Assembly: GCF_001866055.1 (NCBI RefSeq)
Contig: NZ_MLQS01000011.1
Coordinates: forward strand, 1 to 62,742
Length of the DNA stretch: 62,742 nt
From: Anaerobacillus alkalidiazotrophicus
GTDB taxonomy: Bacteria; Bacillota; Bacilli; Bacillales_H; Anaerobacillaceae
Reading direction: 5' to 3'
Positions within the stretch are counted from its first letter, which is position 1, and the number at the start of each line of letters is the position of its first letter. The notes under the pieces are model-generated. The model was not told the origin of the DNA and did not search any database. It saw nothing but the letters and a program-made list of their open reading frames with translations. Both the position numbers and the translations under genes were made by a program. This document shows, in pieces, positions 28,550 through 38,438 of this stretch.

Positions 28550-29089
28550 TTATTGCTCCATTTGTCTTGCTAAAAATCCAGCTGCTGTTTCAGACAATTT
28601 TTGTTCAACGTCGCCCATTGTTCGATCATTTTTTGATAGCATAACTACAGCACCAATTGGGTCACCATTTGCTACAATAGGGGCAACTACATATGATGTA
28701 ACCTCTTCGGTAGAATCCCCTACAATGTTATATTCACCCTGGCTTGTTTGAACGATAGACTGTCTGTCATTCATAGCAGTCTCAACAATTTCACCAATAC
28801 TTTTGTTAGAGTAATCTTTCTTTGAACCGCCCGCAACAGCTATATATGTATCGCGATCAGCTATAAGAACGACATGATTTAAACTTTCAAAAAGCGCTTC
28901 CGCATATTCTTTGGCAAAGTCACCTAACTCAGAAATTGGGGAGTACTTCTTTAGGATTACTTCTCCGTCTCTATCGACAAAAATTTCTAATGGATCGCCT
29001 TCACGAATTCTTAGCGTTCGGCGTATCTCTTTTGGGATTACTACACGACCTAAATCATCAATTCGACGTACAATTCCAGTAGCTTTCAT
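28550..29089 (-). CDS. spoVT: Stage V sporulation protein T, AbrB-family regulator
   Basis: SpoVT modulates sigma-G-dependent genes in the forespore. The 179-residue protein has the AbrB-type swapped-hairpin DNA-binding domain at 1-50 (MKATGIVRRIDDLGRVVIPK) and a C-terminal GAF-like domain (about 56-178). It is single-gene and ends in its own terminator. In B. subtilis it is transcribed by sigma-G; I did not find a convincing sigma-G promoter by eye. Confidence 0.97.
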   Translation of the reverse strand: MKATGIVRRIDDLGRVVIPKEIRRTLRIREGDPLEIFVDRDGEVILKKYSPISELGDFAKEYAEALFESLNHVVLIADRDTYIAVAGGSKKDYSNKSIGEIVETAMNDRQSIVQTSQGEYNIVGDSTEEVTSYVVAPIVANGDPIGAVVMLSKNDRTMGDVEQKLSETAAGFLARQMEQ

Positions 29090-29347
29090 TTCTGATGATG
29101 CCTCACTTTCTTTGTTGTAGTTACTTGATGTTAAGGAATCAATTTCTTTAGCTTAGAACTAAGAAATTAATACTTAATTCTTAGTCTTATTATCCTTCTT
29201 TAAGTAAGAACTATTCACCATTTCTTCAATTATTTGCTTAATTGTAGTAACTGGCTTTTACCATTTTTATCACGGCAAGCTTAGTTTTTCTTTTTTAGTG
29301 AACATTATTCAAAAAGGCATCGTCAAATGACGAAATAGGTCGTTTAC

Positions 29348-32300
29348 TTACTCTTCTTTTTTCACTGTCCAAATTTTTGTTACTATTTCTTCAATAATCT
29401 CCAAATATCGTATTGATGTAAACGATTTTGTCTTAATGTTTATTTTTATTTTTTGTCCAGATGTTCCGACTGAAAACTCACGGCCCATTTTACTTATCAT
29501 TTCAAAAAGCTTCACTCCATCAATACGTTGACTTTCTTCTTCTGTTAAGACAATGGAACATTGTTGAGGGTCTTCTGTTATCGATTCTACTTGTTCCTTT
29601 TGAGCTAGCAATTTGATAGAAGCTATTTTTAATAAATAATTTACTTCTTGTGGGAAATCGCCAAAACGATCGATCATCTCACTTTGAAGATCTTCAATAT
29701 CTTCTTTTGACTCGATGGACTTAAAACGCTTATACATATCAATCTTTTGCTTTGAATCATTAATGTATGACTCTGGGATATAGGCATCGACGTTTAGATC
29801 CAGTTCTACTTGGTTTCGAACAGCTTCTGTTCGATTATCTCCTTTACGTTCCTCGATTGCCTCTTTTAGCATTTGGGAATATAAATCAAAACCTACAGAA
29901 GCAATAAAACCATGCTGCTGCGCTCCTAATAAGTTTCCTGCTCCTCGGATAGATAAATCTCGCATGGCAATTTTAAATCCAGATCCTAGCTCGGTAAACT
30001 CTTTAATTGCTTGTAACCTTTTTTCTGCAACCTCAGATAAAACTTTATCTTTTTGATACGTGAAATAAGAATAGGCTACGCGATTGGAGCGCCCTACCCG
30101 TCCTCTTAACTGATATAGCTGTGACAAGCCCATTTTATCAGCATTATATACAATTAACGTATTAACATTTGGAATGTCTACACCAGTTTCAATGATCGTT
30201 GTTGTTACTAAAACATCACTGTTCGCTTCTAGAAAATCAATAATAATAGACTCTAACTCAGTTTCATTCATTTTTCCATGGGCAAATGATACTCTAGCAT
30301 CCGGCACGAGCATAGCAATTTTATCAGCCATTTGAGCAATATCTTCTACTCTATTATATAGGAAGTATACCTGCCCACCTCTACTTAACTCTCTTTCAAT
30401 TGCTTCACGTACTAGACCTTCGTTATATTCAACAACATAGGTTTGAACCGGAAAACGGTTTTCTGGTGGAGTTTCAATAACCGATAAGTCACGAACCCCT
30501 AACATCGACATATGCAATGTTCTTGGAATCGGTGTGGCTGTCAATGTTAATACATCTACATTCGCTTTTAGTTGCTTAATTTTCTCTTTATGTGTAACAC
30601 CAAAACGCTGTTCTTCATCAATAATTAGCAACCCTAAATCCTTATAAATAACATCTTTAGATAAGAGACGGTGTGTTCCAACCACAATATCTACCGCACC
30701 TGACTTCAACCCTTTAAGGGTCTCATTTTGCTCTTTTCTTGTTCTAAAACGGCTCAACAGGCCAATATTAATTGGATGGTCACTAAAACGCTCACGGATC
30801 GTCTCATAATGCTGTTGCGCTAAAATAGTTGTTGGAACTAAGAATGCAACCTGCTTTCCATCCATTATTGCTTTAAACGCAGCACGAATTGCTACTTCTG
30901 TTTTCCCATACCCAACATCACCACAAAGTAGGCGATCCATTGGCCGTTGTTTTTCCATATCTTCTTTTATTTCCTGAATACAACGAAGCTGATCTTCGGT
31001 TTCTTCATACGGGAAAGATCCTTCAAATTCTCTTTGTTCGAGACTATCTTTTGAGAACGCATAGCCGACACTAGCCTCTCTTTCTGCATAAAGCTTAATT
31101 AAGTCATCAGCAATATCCTCAACTGAAGATTGAACTTTTTTCTTAACTTTTTTCCAATCAGTGCCGCCTAAAGCGTAAATCTTAGGATCTTTATCCTCTT
31201 GACCAACATATTTTTGAACTTGATCAATTTGTTCAACTGGAACATATAACTTGTCATTCCCTGCATACGTAATATGGAGGTAGTCTTTATGAATTCCATT
31301 AATCTCTAAGGTTTGAATACCTAGATACTTTCCGATCCCATGATTAATATGAACAACCAAGTCTCCAACTTTTAACTCAGAATAATTTTTAATTCTTTCG
31401 GCATTTGAAAGCTTTTGTTTTCTTTTTGGTCGTTTTGTTTTTTTCGTAAATATCTCTTCTTCTGTTATCACAATTAGCTTTTGTAGAGGCAACTCAAAGC
31501 CACCTGTTAATTGGCCCACAGTAATTTGACATGAACCACCAACAAGTTCAGAAGAACTTTCTAATAAGTTTGCACCAATCTTATAATCTTCCAAAATATC
31601 TTCCATTCGCTTAGCGCGCTCTAGATCAACTGAAGTAATCACAATTTTGTACTCTGCTTTTAACCATCGATCTACTTCGCTTTTTAAAAGGTTTAATTGA
31701 CCATGGAAGTTTTGCATTGTTTTACAGTTGAAATTAACTATATTTTTTGGACTCGTATGAGGAACGTGCCGTAAGAAAAGTGAAAAATAAACAAATGGAA
31801 CGTTTGTCTGTTGAATCATTTCATCCAAATTTTTTGACATCGTAAGTTCAGAAATAATAGCACCTTGACTTAATAATGTTGTTTGCCATTCGGCTTCTTC
31901 TTTTTCAAGATTGATACCCATTTCTTGTACACGACTAATTTCATCTATGAAAACGACACCATTTTCTGGCAAATAATCAATAAGGGTCGTTACTTTGTCA
32001 TAGTACAGAGACATGTATTTGTACATACCTTCAAATGAACTTTTTCTATTTAATAGCTCGACTTCGTAATTTATTTGATCTACTAATGCTTCTTTAACTT
32101 TTGCATTTTTTACTTTTGTTAATGTAGTAGATAAACCTTCCTTTAATCTTTTCGCTCCTAACTCATAGTTTTTGTCTTCTAAAATAACTTCTTGAGCTGG
32201 TCCTATATTTATATGGTTTAACTGTTTTTGAGATCTTTGAGAATCAACGTCAAAAAATCGAATCGAATCTACTTCTGTATCAAATAATTCAATTCTTAAA

Positions 32301-32875
32301 GGCATTTCTTCTGTTAAAGGATAAATATCAATGATCCCGCCACGTAAACTAAACTGCCCCGGACTAGAAACCATATCAGATCTTTGGAAACCAGCTTGCA
32401 CTAATTTTTTTAGTGTTTGCTCAACATTAATCTCATCGCCCACTTTAAATACTATTTGAGACTGTTCCCAAATATCTTTAGGTGGTAACAAACGTCTTAA
32501 GCCAGAAATTGGCGCAATTACAATTCCTGTTGATTGTTGTTTGCTTAAGAAATTTAAAACTTCTATTCGTTGCCCTCTCATTTCTGGACTAGCAACAGCA
32601 ATTTCAGACGAGATTAACTCGTTAACAGGATATAGATAAACTAGCTCCTCTCCCACAAGACTAACTAAATCATCATATAACTTTTGTGCTTGAAATAGAT
32701 TATTGGTAATTATTAATTGTGGTCGCTTCGATTGTTCAAATATGGAAGCTAGCAATAAAGTTCTTGCTGAGCCTGTTAGCCCTGATATCATCTGTTCAGT
32801 CAACTGAGCTTCAATACCATCTAAAACTGCTCTTACATCATCATCTTGTAAAAAAAACTTTTTCAAACCGAACAA
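29348..32875 (-). CDS. mfd: Transcription-repair coupling factor
   Basis: Mfd displaces RNA polymerase stalled at DNA lesions and recruits UvrA. The protein has a UvrB-like N-terminal part, the RNA polymerase-interacting domain (KVGDLVVHINHGIGKYLGI, about residue 500), and a RecG-like helicase with Walker A GDVGYGKTEVA and the DEEQ box IIDEEQRFG. It ends with the TRCF C-terminal domain. A TTG at 32875 with AAGGGGGAGG about 7 nt upstream gives 1175 residues, close to B. subtilis Mfd. The longer reading frame from ATG 32902 has no ribosome site and would place that site inside the gene. Confidence 0.95.
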   Translation of the reverse strand: MFGLKKFFLQDDDVRAVLDGIEAQLTEQMISGLTGSARTLLLASIFEQSKRPQLIITNNLFQAQKLYDDLVSLVGEELVYLYPVNELISSEIAVASPEMRGQRIEVLNFLSKQQSTGIVIAPISGLRRLLPPKDIWEQSQIVFKVGDEINVEQTLKKLVQAGFQRSDMVSSPGQFSLRGGIIDIYPLTEEMPLRIELFDTEVDSIRFFDVDSQRSQKQLNHINIGPAQEVILEDKNYELGAKRLKEGLSTTLTKVKNAKVKEALVDQINYEVELLNRKSSFEGMYKYMSLYYDKVTTLIDYLPENGVVFIDEISRVQEMGINLEKEEAEWQTTLLSQGAIISELTMSKNLDEMIQQTNVPFVYFSLFLRHVPHTSPKNIVNFNCKTMQNFHGQLNLLKSEVDRWLKAEYKIVITSVDLERAKRMEDILEDYKIGANLLESSSELVGGSCQITVGQLTGGFELPLQKLIVITEEEIFTKKTKRPKRKQKLSNAERIKNYSELKVGDLVVHINHGIGKYLGIQTLEINGIHKDYLHITYAGNDKLYVPVEQIDQVQKYVGQEDKDPKIYALGGTDWKKVKKKVQSSVEDIADDLIKLYAEREASVGYAFSKDSLEQREFEGSFPYEETEDQLRCIQEIKEDMEKQRPMDRLLCGDVGYGKTEVAIRAAFKAIMDGKQVAFLVPTTILAQQHYETIRERFSDHPINIGLLSRFRTRKEQNETLKGLKSGAVDIVVGTHRLLSKDVIYKDLGLLIIDEEQRFGVTHKEKIKQLKANVDVLTLTATPIPRTLHMSMLGVRDLSVIETPPENRFPVQTYVVEYNEGLVREAIERELSRGGQVYFLYNRVEDIAQMADKIAMLVPDARVSFAHGKMNETELESIIIDFLEANSDVLVTTTIIETGVDIPNVNTLIVYNADKMGLSQLYQLRGRVGRSNRVAYSYFTYQKDKVLSEVAEKRLQAIKEFTELGSGFKIAMRDLSIRGAGNLLGAQQHGFIASVGFDLYSQMLKEAIEERKGDNRTEAVRNQVELDLNVDAYIPESYINDSKQKIDMYKRFKSIESKEDIEDLQSEMIDRFGDFPQEVNYLLKIASIKLLAQKEQVESITEDPQQCSIVLTEEESQRIDGVKLFEMISKMGREFSVGTSGQKIKINIKTKSFTSIRYLEIIEEIVTKIWTVKKEE

Positions 32876-33036
32876 AGCCTTTGCCTCCCCCTTTATATAC
32901 ATAGTAGCTCTCTATCTTTTAAAAATGTTTTTTTCAACTTCCGCTCACATATTCAATGACTTGTCTTAACCAAAGCGAAAATGCTTTGGTAGGCACCAAA
33001 GCTAAGCGTCTCGTACAAAATATTAACTTACCTGAA

Positions 33037-33267
33037 TTATTGAATAAACGTTTGATTTTCGTGAAAATGTGGATTTCGCTCTAATGCTTCCTGGCAGTCT
33101 TCACAAATCGTATCAACGTGAATATCTCCTGTTTCATCATATTTGATCATTTCAGTTCTCTCAGATTGATCTAACTGATGAAATCCTAATTTTTGAGCTT
33201 CTATTTGCTTTTGTTCTATTTTCCCTACAGAAATCCCACAATGGCGACACTGATAATGGATAGTCAT
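33037..33267 (-). CDS. fin: Anti-sigma-F factor Fin (YabK)
   Basis: Fin is made in the forespore and binds core RNA polymerase to switch from sigma-F to sigma-G. The 76-residue protein has two CxxC zinc knuckles (Cys7/Cys10 in YQCRHCGI; CEDCQEAL near residue 55) and the conserved C-terminus ERNPHFHENQTFIQ. GGGAGG precedes the ATG. It lies between pth and mfd as in B. subtilis. An ACCAAAGC/GCTTTGGT hairpin (32969-32990) follows but has no T-run. Confidence 0.95.
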   Translation of the reverse strand: MTIHYQCRHCGISVGKIEQKQIEAQKLGFHQLDQSERTEMIKYDETGDIHVDTICEDCQEALERNPHFHENQTFIQ

Positions 33268-33439
33268 AAATATTCCTCCCTAATCATAACATTTTTCTCT
33301 CGTCTTTAGTATGTAAAAGTCTCTTTTCACTCTTCTTAGTAAGGTGAGGAGAATCACTTTGACTAAAAACCACACAAAGTAAAAGACATGAAAAATTCTT
33401 ATTATAGTATGAACGATAGGGAGGTATTCTATGCAGTTA

Positions 33440-33997
33440 TTAATTAAAACTATTCATCACATTCAGGAAGTCTTTACTTAACCAACTTTCACAAGCATTC
33501 GCTGCATGTTGAACAGATTCATGAACATCTTGCTTTTCGGATGGGGGGAAAGTACTAAGGACATAATTAGCCACCGCAATTCCAGGTTCAGGCCTTCCAA
33601 TACCAACTCTAATCCTTTTAAAATTTTCGGTTCCTAAATGGGCTAGCATTGATTTTATACCATTATGTCCACCATGACCACCTTTTTGCCGTAGGCGTAT
33701 TTTTCCTGGTGGTAGATCTAAATCATCATAAACAACTAGTACATTATCGATTTCAATTTTATAAAAATCGATTAAAGGTCGAACTGCTTCACCTGATAAA
33801 TTCATATAGGTAAGCGGTTTTAATAAAAATACCTTTTCACCACCAATGGTCTCATAGCCAAATAAACCTTTCCACTTTTCTTGATTCAAGGTAATGTTTA
33901 GGTTTTTGGCACACTGGTCTATCACATGGAACCCAACATTATGTCTAGTATCCTCATACTTTTTTCCTGGGTTACCAAGTCCAACAATTAACTTCAC
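33440..33997 (-). CDS. pth: Peptidyl-tRNA hydrolase
   Basis: Pth recycles peptidyl-tRNA released by drop-off. The 185-residue protein has the family motifs [21 protein letters not shown] at the N-terminus (catalytic His in RHNVGF; quoted in parts GLGNPGKKY and TRHNVGF), [21 protein letters not shown] and [11 protein letters not shown]. The gene is the spoVC locus in B. subtilis, between ctc and fin. Confidence 0.96.
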   Translation of the reverse strand: MKLIVGLGNPGKKYEDTRHNVGFHVIDQCAKNLNITLNQEKWKGLFGYETIGGEKVFLLKPLTYMNLSGEAVRPLIDFYKIEIDNVLVVYDDLDLPPGKIRLRQKGGHGGHNGIKSMLAHLGTENFKRIRVGIGRPEPGIAVANYVLSTFPPSEKQDVHESVQHAANACESWLSKDFLNVMNSFN

Positions 33998-34077
33998 CTA
34001 TATTTCCTCGCTTTCCTTCACTAACACATGAATATCTTTCTTCCCTACATTCGCTAAAACTTTATGAATCCCTTTAA

Positions 34078-34194
34078 TGAATTTCATCATTCATTATTTT
34101 CACTACTTAAGATACTATATCTAGTTTCGTTGAAATATCGGTAACTAGATATAGGTTTATGTAGCTCATTTTTTGTAATGATGAAATTCACTCA
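34078..34194. repeat. Palindromic intergenic element, second family
   Basis: Outer arms AATGAATTTCATCAT and ATGATGAAATTCACT enclose inner arms CTATATCTAGTTTCG and AACTAGATATAG. The layout and several blocks match the element at 46235-46343 in the opposite orientation. It fills the gap between pth and the ctc terminator. No open reading frame is present. Confidence 0.7.
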
Positions 34195-34201
34195 ATTAAA
34201 T

Positions 34202-34230
34202 AAAAAGGCATAACCAAACGGCTATACCTT
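34202..34230 (-). terminator. Rho-independent terminator of ctc
   Basis: Minus-strand AAGGTATAGCC, loop GTTT, GGTTATGCCTT followed by TTTATTT; the 11-bp stem includes two G-U pairs. It starts just after the ctc stop. Confidence 0.82.
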
Positions 34231-34237
34231 ACAAATT

Positions 34238-34870
34238 TTATTCTTCTTGCGCTGAATTTTCAGCTTCAGCTTGGACTTCTTCTTTATCAGCTTTTTCTTG
34301 CTGTTCGTCTGGCTCATTTGCTAATGTTGGTGCTAAGATTGACATGATCCCTTCTTCTGGCTCATTGTTAATTTCATATTTATTACTAGCTGGTAAATCC
34401 CTAACTTGCAGGGAGTCCCCAATCATCATATGAGAGATATCAACTTCAATTGCTTCAGGTATATCAGCTGGTAGCGAGCGAATAGAAACTTCATAAAGAG
34501 TTTGCTGAATGATACCACCATCTGCAATTCCTGCTGCTTCACCAACTAAATGAACCGGTACATTAGCATCCATCTTTTCCTTCATGTTAACTTTATAAAA
34601 ATCAACATGGATAAGATCACCTTTTAAGTCATCGACTTGAATATCATTAGCGATTACTTCGTGAGTCCCACTATCTGTTGCCAAAAAGATAATCCCATTT
34701 TTACCAGTAACCTTTATTGTTTTTAAAAAGTCTATCCCATTCACAAAAACCGCTTCACTAGGGAGGTCTTTCCCATAAACAACTGCAGGGACATTTCCTT
34801 CTTTTCGAAGTGCCCTTAACTCAGATCCTTTTAGTTCATCTCGATTACTAGCTTTCAACATAGTTCCCAT
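34238..34870 (-). CDS. ctc: 50S ribosomal protein L25 / general stress protein Ctc
   Basis: Ctc is the long form of L25 that binds 5S rRNA, with a TL5-type C-terminal beta domain. The 210-residue protein shows ALRKEGNVPAVVYGKDLPSE and HVDFYKVNMKEKMDANVPVH (partly quoted) and an acidic, glutamine/glutamate-rich tail from about residue 185. In B. subtilis it is a classic sigma-B target, and a sigma-B-like promoter is visible upstream. An ATG three codons downstream (MLKASNRDEL) is an alternative start. Confidence 0.94.
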   Translation of the reverse strand: MGTMLKASNRDELKGSELRALRKEGNVPAVVYGKDLPSEAVFVNGIDFLKTIKVTGKNGIIFLATDSGTHEVIANDIQVDDLKGDLIHVDFYKVNMKEKMDANVPVHLVGEAAGIADGGIIQQTLYEVSIRSLPADIPEAIEVDISHMMIGDSLQVRDLPASNKYEINNEPEEGIMSILAPTLANEPDEQQEKADKEEVQAEAENSAQEE

Positions 34871-34909
34871 TGTTTTTTCACCTCATAATTTTTCATTACT
34901 TTATATGGT

Positions 34910-34935
34910 GTACCCATTACCGAGGCTTTTTAACC
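34910..34935 (-). promoter_or_regulatory. Sigma-B-like promoter of ctc
   Basis: Minus-strand GGTTAA (34930-34935), a 14-nt spacer and GGGTAC (34910-34915) differ by one base each from the sigma-B consensus GTTTAA-N14-GGGTAT. The site lies about 40 bp upstream of the ctc start. B. subtilis ctc has a sigma-B promoter at the equivalent place. Confidence 0.6.
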
Positions 34936-34949
34936 AATAATTACTATGA

Positions 34950-35113
34950 AAAATTTCATAATCAAAATTATTGTACATTTGAAGTTCCCTAAAAGGCTGA
35001 ACTTTAAGCTACATCTAGTCAAGAACCATGCCACTCGACTAAATGTAGCTTCTAAAAGCAATAACTATAGTAAATGTTATTTAGTAAACTATTTTGTTCA
35101 TTGAATGATGAAT
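34950..35113. repeat. Palindromic intergenic element, second family (divergent copy)
   Basis: The centre AAGCTACATCTAGTCAAGAA ... CGACTAAATGTAGCTT (34989-35050) matches the centre of the element at 46235-46343 at most positions. Outer segments AAATTTCATAATC and GAATGATGAATTT are weaker versions of the family ends. It occupies the gap between ctc and prs. No separate prs terminator is seen. Confidence 0.55.
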
Positions 35114-36064
35114 TTAATCAAAAAGTACACTTACAGATCTTTCTTCATGAACATGAATAATCGCTTTTGCTAATAACGGAGCAACAGACAACGGCCTAAT
35201 CTTATCAATTAATTTATCTTCACTTAATGGAATTGAGTTTGTAACAACTAACTCTTTAATTTTTGAGTTTGCAATTCTTTCAATCGCCGGACCAGAAAGA
35301 ACTGGGTGTGTACAACATGCATAAACTTCTTTCGCTCCGCTCTCTACTAATGCATTTGCTGCTAGAGTAATTGTCCCAGCAGTATCAATGATGTCATCAA
35401 TAATAATAGCTGTTTTACCCTCAATATTGCCGACAATGTTCATAACTTCTGATACATTTGGCTTTGGACGACGCTTGTCGATGATTGCAATCGGAGCCTT
35501 TAGTCGATCGGCCATTTTTCTTGCTCGAACTACACCACCATGGTCTGGTGATACGATTACGATGTCATCAAGTTGCTTTTCTTTAAAGTAATCCGAAAGA
35601 AGAGGCACAGCTTGTAGTTGATCAACTGGAATATCGAAAAAGCCTTGAATTTGCGTAGCATGTAGATCTAATGTAATAACACGAGTTGCACCTGCTGTTT
35701 CCAGTAAGTTGGCAACTAGTTTAGCTGTGATCGGCTCACGAGCTCTTGCTTTACGGTCTTGACGTGCATAACCATAATAAGGTAATACAACATTTATCGT
35801 TTTTGCCGATGCACGTTTTAATGCATCGATCATGATTAATAATTCCATAATATGTTCATTAGCAGGTGCTGAAGTCGATTGAATAACGAAAGTATCACAA
35901 CCTCGAATACTTTCTTCAATGTTAATTTGGACTTCACCGTCACTAAATCTTGCTACTGAGCTTTTTGATATTGGAACACCAATCTTTTCTGCAATTTGTT
36001 CTGCTAGAATTGGATTTGAATTTAACGTTAATACTTTTAAACTTGGATCATCATATTTGACCAT
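35114..36064 (-). CDS. prs: Ribose-phosphate pyrophosphokinase (PRPP synthase)
   Basis: Prs makes PRPP from ribose 5-phosphate and ATP for purine, pyrimidine, His, Trp and NAD synthesis. The 316-residue protein has [37 protein letters not shown], the PRPP-site [10 protein letters not shown] and the flexible loop [17 protein letters not shown]. The start at 36064 has GGGGGT upstream; six extra codons to 36082 are possible but unlike the family. It follows glmU by 28 bp and is cotranscribed with it. Confidence 0.97.
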   Translation of the reverse strand: MVKYDDPSLKVLTLNSNPILAEQIAEKIGVPISKSSVARFSDGEVQINIEESIRGCDTFVIQSTSAPANEHIMELLIMIDALKRASAKTINVVLPYYGYARQDRKARAREPITAKLVANLLETAGATRVITLDLHATQIQGFFDIPVDQLQAVPLLSDYFKEKQLDDIVIVSPDHGGVVRARKMADRLKAPIAIIDKRRPKPNVSEVMNIVGNIEGKTAIIIDDIIDTAGTITLAANALVESGAKEVYACCTHPVLSGPAIERIANSKIKELVVTNSIPLSEDKLIDKIRPLSVAPLLAKAIIHVHEERSVSVLFD

Positions 36065-36092
36065 TATCGGACTTACCCCCATGAATAATTAC

Positions 36093-37463
36093 TTATTTTT
36101 TTCCTAACTTCTTGGCATAATCAGGTTTGTTTGTTTGTCTTTCTCGCGCAACAGCTAATGCATCTCCTGGCACATCATGAGTAATTGTAGAACCTGCTGC
36201 CACATATGCGTTAACACCAATTGTCACCGGTGCTATTAAATTTGAGTTACAACCAATGAATGCTCCATCTTCAACTTTTGTTAAATGTTTATTAATTCCA
36301 TCATAATTAACAGTAATAGATCCGCACCCTAAATTAACATCATTGCCTATGTCGGCATCACCAATGTAACTCAAGTGAGACGCTTTACTCGCTTTACCAA
36401 ATTTAGATTTCTTAACCTCTACAAAATTCCCTATTTTCACTTCATCACCAATTTGTGATTCAGGTCTAATATGTGCGAAAGGACCGATAGTAACATGATT
36501 TCCAATTTCACTATTAGATACAACCGATTGTTTAATAAAAGTTTGGTTACCTATCGAACTATCATTTAGTTCTGTATTAGGTCCAATTTGGCAATCTTCA
36601 CCTACAATTGTTTTTCCTTTTACCATTGTCCCAGGAAGAATAATAGTATCCCTCCCTATAGTAACATCAGCCTCGATATACGTATTTTGAGGGTCAATGA
36701 GTGTAACGCCATTTCTCATATGCATTTCATTAATGCGCTTTTTCATGATTTCTTCTGCATTTGATAACGCAACACGATCATTAACTCCTAATGTTTCATC
36801 AAAGCTGCTCGTTTGGTATGCCGCAATTAATTGATTCTTTTTTTGTAAAATTTCAATAACATCTGGTAAATAATACTCACCTTGTGCATTATTGTTTCCT
36901 ACTAATTTTAACACCTCAAAAAGTGCCTTATTATCAAAACAGTAAGTTCCTGTATTAATTTCAGTTATCAAAAGTTCTTCTTCTGACGCATCTTTTTGTT
37001 CGACAATTTTCTTCACTACCCCACACTGATCTCGTACTATTCTCCCGTAACCAGTAGGGTTATTAGCTTCTGCTGTAAGGATAGTAGCTTTTGCTCCAAG
37101 TTCTTCATGGTAATTTAGTAACTCTTCCATCGTCTCTTTCGTAATGAGAGGTGTATCACCGCAGAGTACCATAGTAACTCCATCTTTATCCTTTAACAAA
37201 GACTCCGATTGCATAACTGCATGACCCGTTCCTAACTGTTCTTCTTGTAATACGTACGTTACTCCGTTACCTAATTGTTCTTTTACTTTTTCGGCACCAT
37301 GTCCAACAACAACAACAGTTTCTTCAACCCCAATTTGGGAAACTTGATCAACTACATGCTGTACCATAGGTTTACCGCAAACAGAATGAAGAACTTTATA
37401 AAGTCGGGATTTCATTCTAGTCCCTTGACCAGCGGCTAAGATTACCGCAAAACGATTGTTCAT
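36093..37463 (-). CDS. glmU: Bifunctional UDP-N-acetylglucosamine pyrophosphorylase / glucosamine-1-phosphate acetyltransferase
   Basis: GlmU makes UDP-GlcNAc for peptidoglycan and teichoic acids. The 456-residue protein has the N-terminal uridylyltransferase domain with [13 protein letters not shown], and a C-terminal left-handed beta-helix of hexapeptide repeats (about 250-440) that carries the acetyltransferase, with [12 protein letters not shown] and [10 protein letters not shown]. The ATG at 37463 has GGAGG 6 nt upstream, which excludes a ten-codon extension. The glmU-prs order is that of B. subtilis. Confidence 0.97.
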   Translation of the reverse strand: MNNRFAVILAAGQGTRMKSRLYKVLHSVCGKPMVQHVVDQVSQIGVEETVVVVGHGAEKVKEQLGNGVTYVLQEEQLGTGHAVMQSESLLKDKDGVTMVLCGDTPLITKETMEELLNYHEELGAKATILTAEANNPTGYGRIVRDQCGVVKKIVEQKDASEEELLITEINTGTYCFDNKALFEVLKLVGNNNAQGEYYLPDVIEILQKKNQLIAAYQTSSFDETLGVNDRVALSNAEEIMKKRINEMHMRNGVTLIDPQNTYIEADVTIGRDTIILPGTMVKGKTIVGEDCQIGPNTELNDSSIGNQTFIKQSVVSNSEIGNHVTIGPFAHIRPESQIGDEVKIGNFVEVKKSKFGKASKASHLSYIGDADIGNDVNLGCGSITVNYDGINKHLTKVEDGAFIGCNSNLIAPVTIGVNAYVAAGSTITHDVPGDALAVARERQTNKPDYAKKLGKK

Positions 37464-37497
37464 ATCTATCCTCCAACGGTTCTTTTTTTCCATTACG

Positions 37498-37526
37498 AAT
37501 ATATCTTAAAACGGTTGTCTTTTCAA
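37498..37526 (-). promoter_or_regulatory. Candidate sigma-A promoter of glmU-prs
   Basis: Minus-strand TTGAAA (37521-37526), 17-nt spacer, TATATT (37498-37503), about 35 bp upstream of the glmU start codon. Confidence 0.5.
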
Positions 37527-37705
37527 GCTAACATTAACATTTCGTTAAAAACGTTTTTAGAATATGTGTACATTTACTTATTAGATTTTGATTTATTACT
37601 AAAAATATACATTTTATATAGAATAAGGACAAACGATTTTACAGGAATTTACAAATCCTATTCGCGCGTCTTAGATTTATATACCACCGAAAAATTTGTG
37701 CAAAT

Positions 37706-37860
37706 AAGAAAAGCGCAAGCGCCTTGGTCACGAGCGAAAGGCACTGGAAGGCCTTTGACAGAAGCCGCTCTTTGGCTTCCGAAAAGGACTGAAGTGACCG
37801 AGCTCGTAGGCGCTGAAGCTAGACAGTTTCCAAGTTAGAAACTTATAAATTCTGATACTG
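37706..37860 (+). repeat. Mosaic intergenic repeat, mid-length copy
   Basis: Starts AAGAAAAGCGCAAGCGCC, TTGGTCACGAGCG and ends GTAGGCGCTGAAGCTAGACA, TTATAAATTCTGATACTG. AGCGCCT near the start can pair with AGGCGCT near the end, and GGTCAC with GTGACC. The middle contains the small hairpin GAAGCC/GGCTTC. It stands directly before a second copy. Confidence 0.85.
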
Positions 37861-38050
37861 TAAGAAAAGCGCAAGCGCCCTTGCTCATCGACGTAATAAG
37901 CTGGACTGAGTCGAGTGAGATATAGGAGAGTCGAAAGTCGTTAGACTTTCGTTCTCGACTTATCGTAGACGAGACGAAGGAAGCTTTCTAGTCGATAGGG
38001 CGCTGTAGCTAGACAGTTTCTAAGTTAAAAACTTTATACTTTCTTACCTT
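37861..38050 (+). repeat. Mosaic intergenic repeat, second copy in tandem
   Basis: Starts TAAGAAAAGCGCAAGCGCCC and ends GGGCGCTGTAGCTAGACAGT, then TTTATACTTTCTTACCTT. The interior differs from the preceding copy and contains the palindrome CGAAAGTCG/CGACTTTCG-like segment AGTCGAAAGTCGTTAGACTT. Its right end touches the spoVG terminator. Confidence 0.82.
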
Positions 38051-38092
38051 GAAAAAAAAATGACTAAGGATTTTATAAATCCTTAGTCATTT
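38051..38092 (-). terminator. Rho-independent terminator of spoVG
   Basis: A long stem, AATGACTAAGGATTT paired with AAATCCTTAGTCATT, around a 3-nt loop, followed by a nine-base T-run on the minus strand. Confidence 0.93.
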
Positions 38093-38104
38093 CGGTTTTT
38101 GTTG

Positions 38105-38398
38105 TTATGAAGCACCTGCTTCTTCATATTCAACTTGTTCTATATCTCCAGCTTTTTCATATTCAGCTAATACTGCTGATTGAATTTTTTCTCTCGTTTG
38201 AGAGGAAATTGGATGTGCGATGTCTCTAAATTCGCCATCTGGAGTTCTTTTGCTTGGCATTGCTACAAACATACCATTATTTCCGTCAATCACTCGGATG
38301 TCATGGACAACAAATTCATGATCGATCGTAATGGATGCTATTGCACGCATTCGCCCTTCCGTATTAACACGGCGTAGTCTCACGTCTGTTACTTCCAC
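38105..38398 (-). CDS. spoVG: Septation/regulatory protein SpoVG
   Basis: SpoVG is a small RNA/DNA-binding protein that affects asymmetric septation in B. subtilis and gene expression in relatives. The 97-residue protein ([20 protein letters not shown], then [20 protein letters not shown]) is highly conserved. The start is GTG at 38398 with AAGGTGGTGG upstream. The reading frame extends 17 codons further but includes that ribosome site. A sigma-H promoter lies 41 bp upstream. Confidence 0.96.
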   Translation of the reverse strand: MEVTDVRLRRVNTEGRMRAIASITIDHEFVVHDIRVIDGNNGMFVAMPSKRTPDGEFRDIAHPISSQTREKIQSAVLAEYEKAGDIEQVEYEEAGAS

Positions 38399-38438
38399 TT
38401 CTGCCACCACCTTTTTCCAGTTAAGTAAGTCTTTTAAT

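Noticed and set aside
29157..29190. Inverted repeat ACTAAGAA...TTCTTAGT between spoVT and mfd
   Set aside because: It lacks a T-run on either strand and has several mismatches, so I could not call it a terminator.
37515..37838. 107-codon plus-strand frame
   Set aside because: It runs from A+T-rich leader DNA into a mosaic repeat, has no ribosome site and no family likeness.
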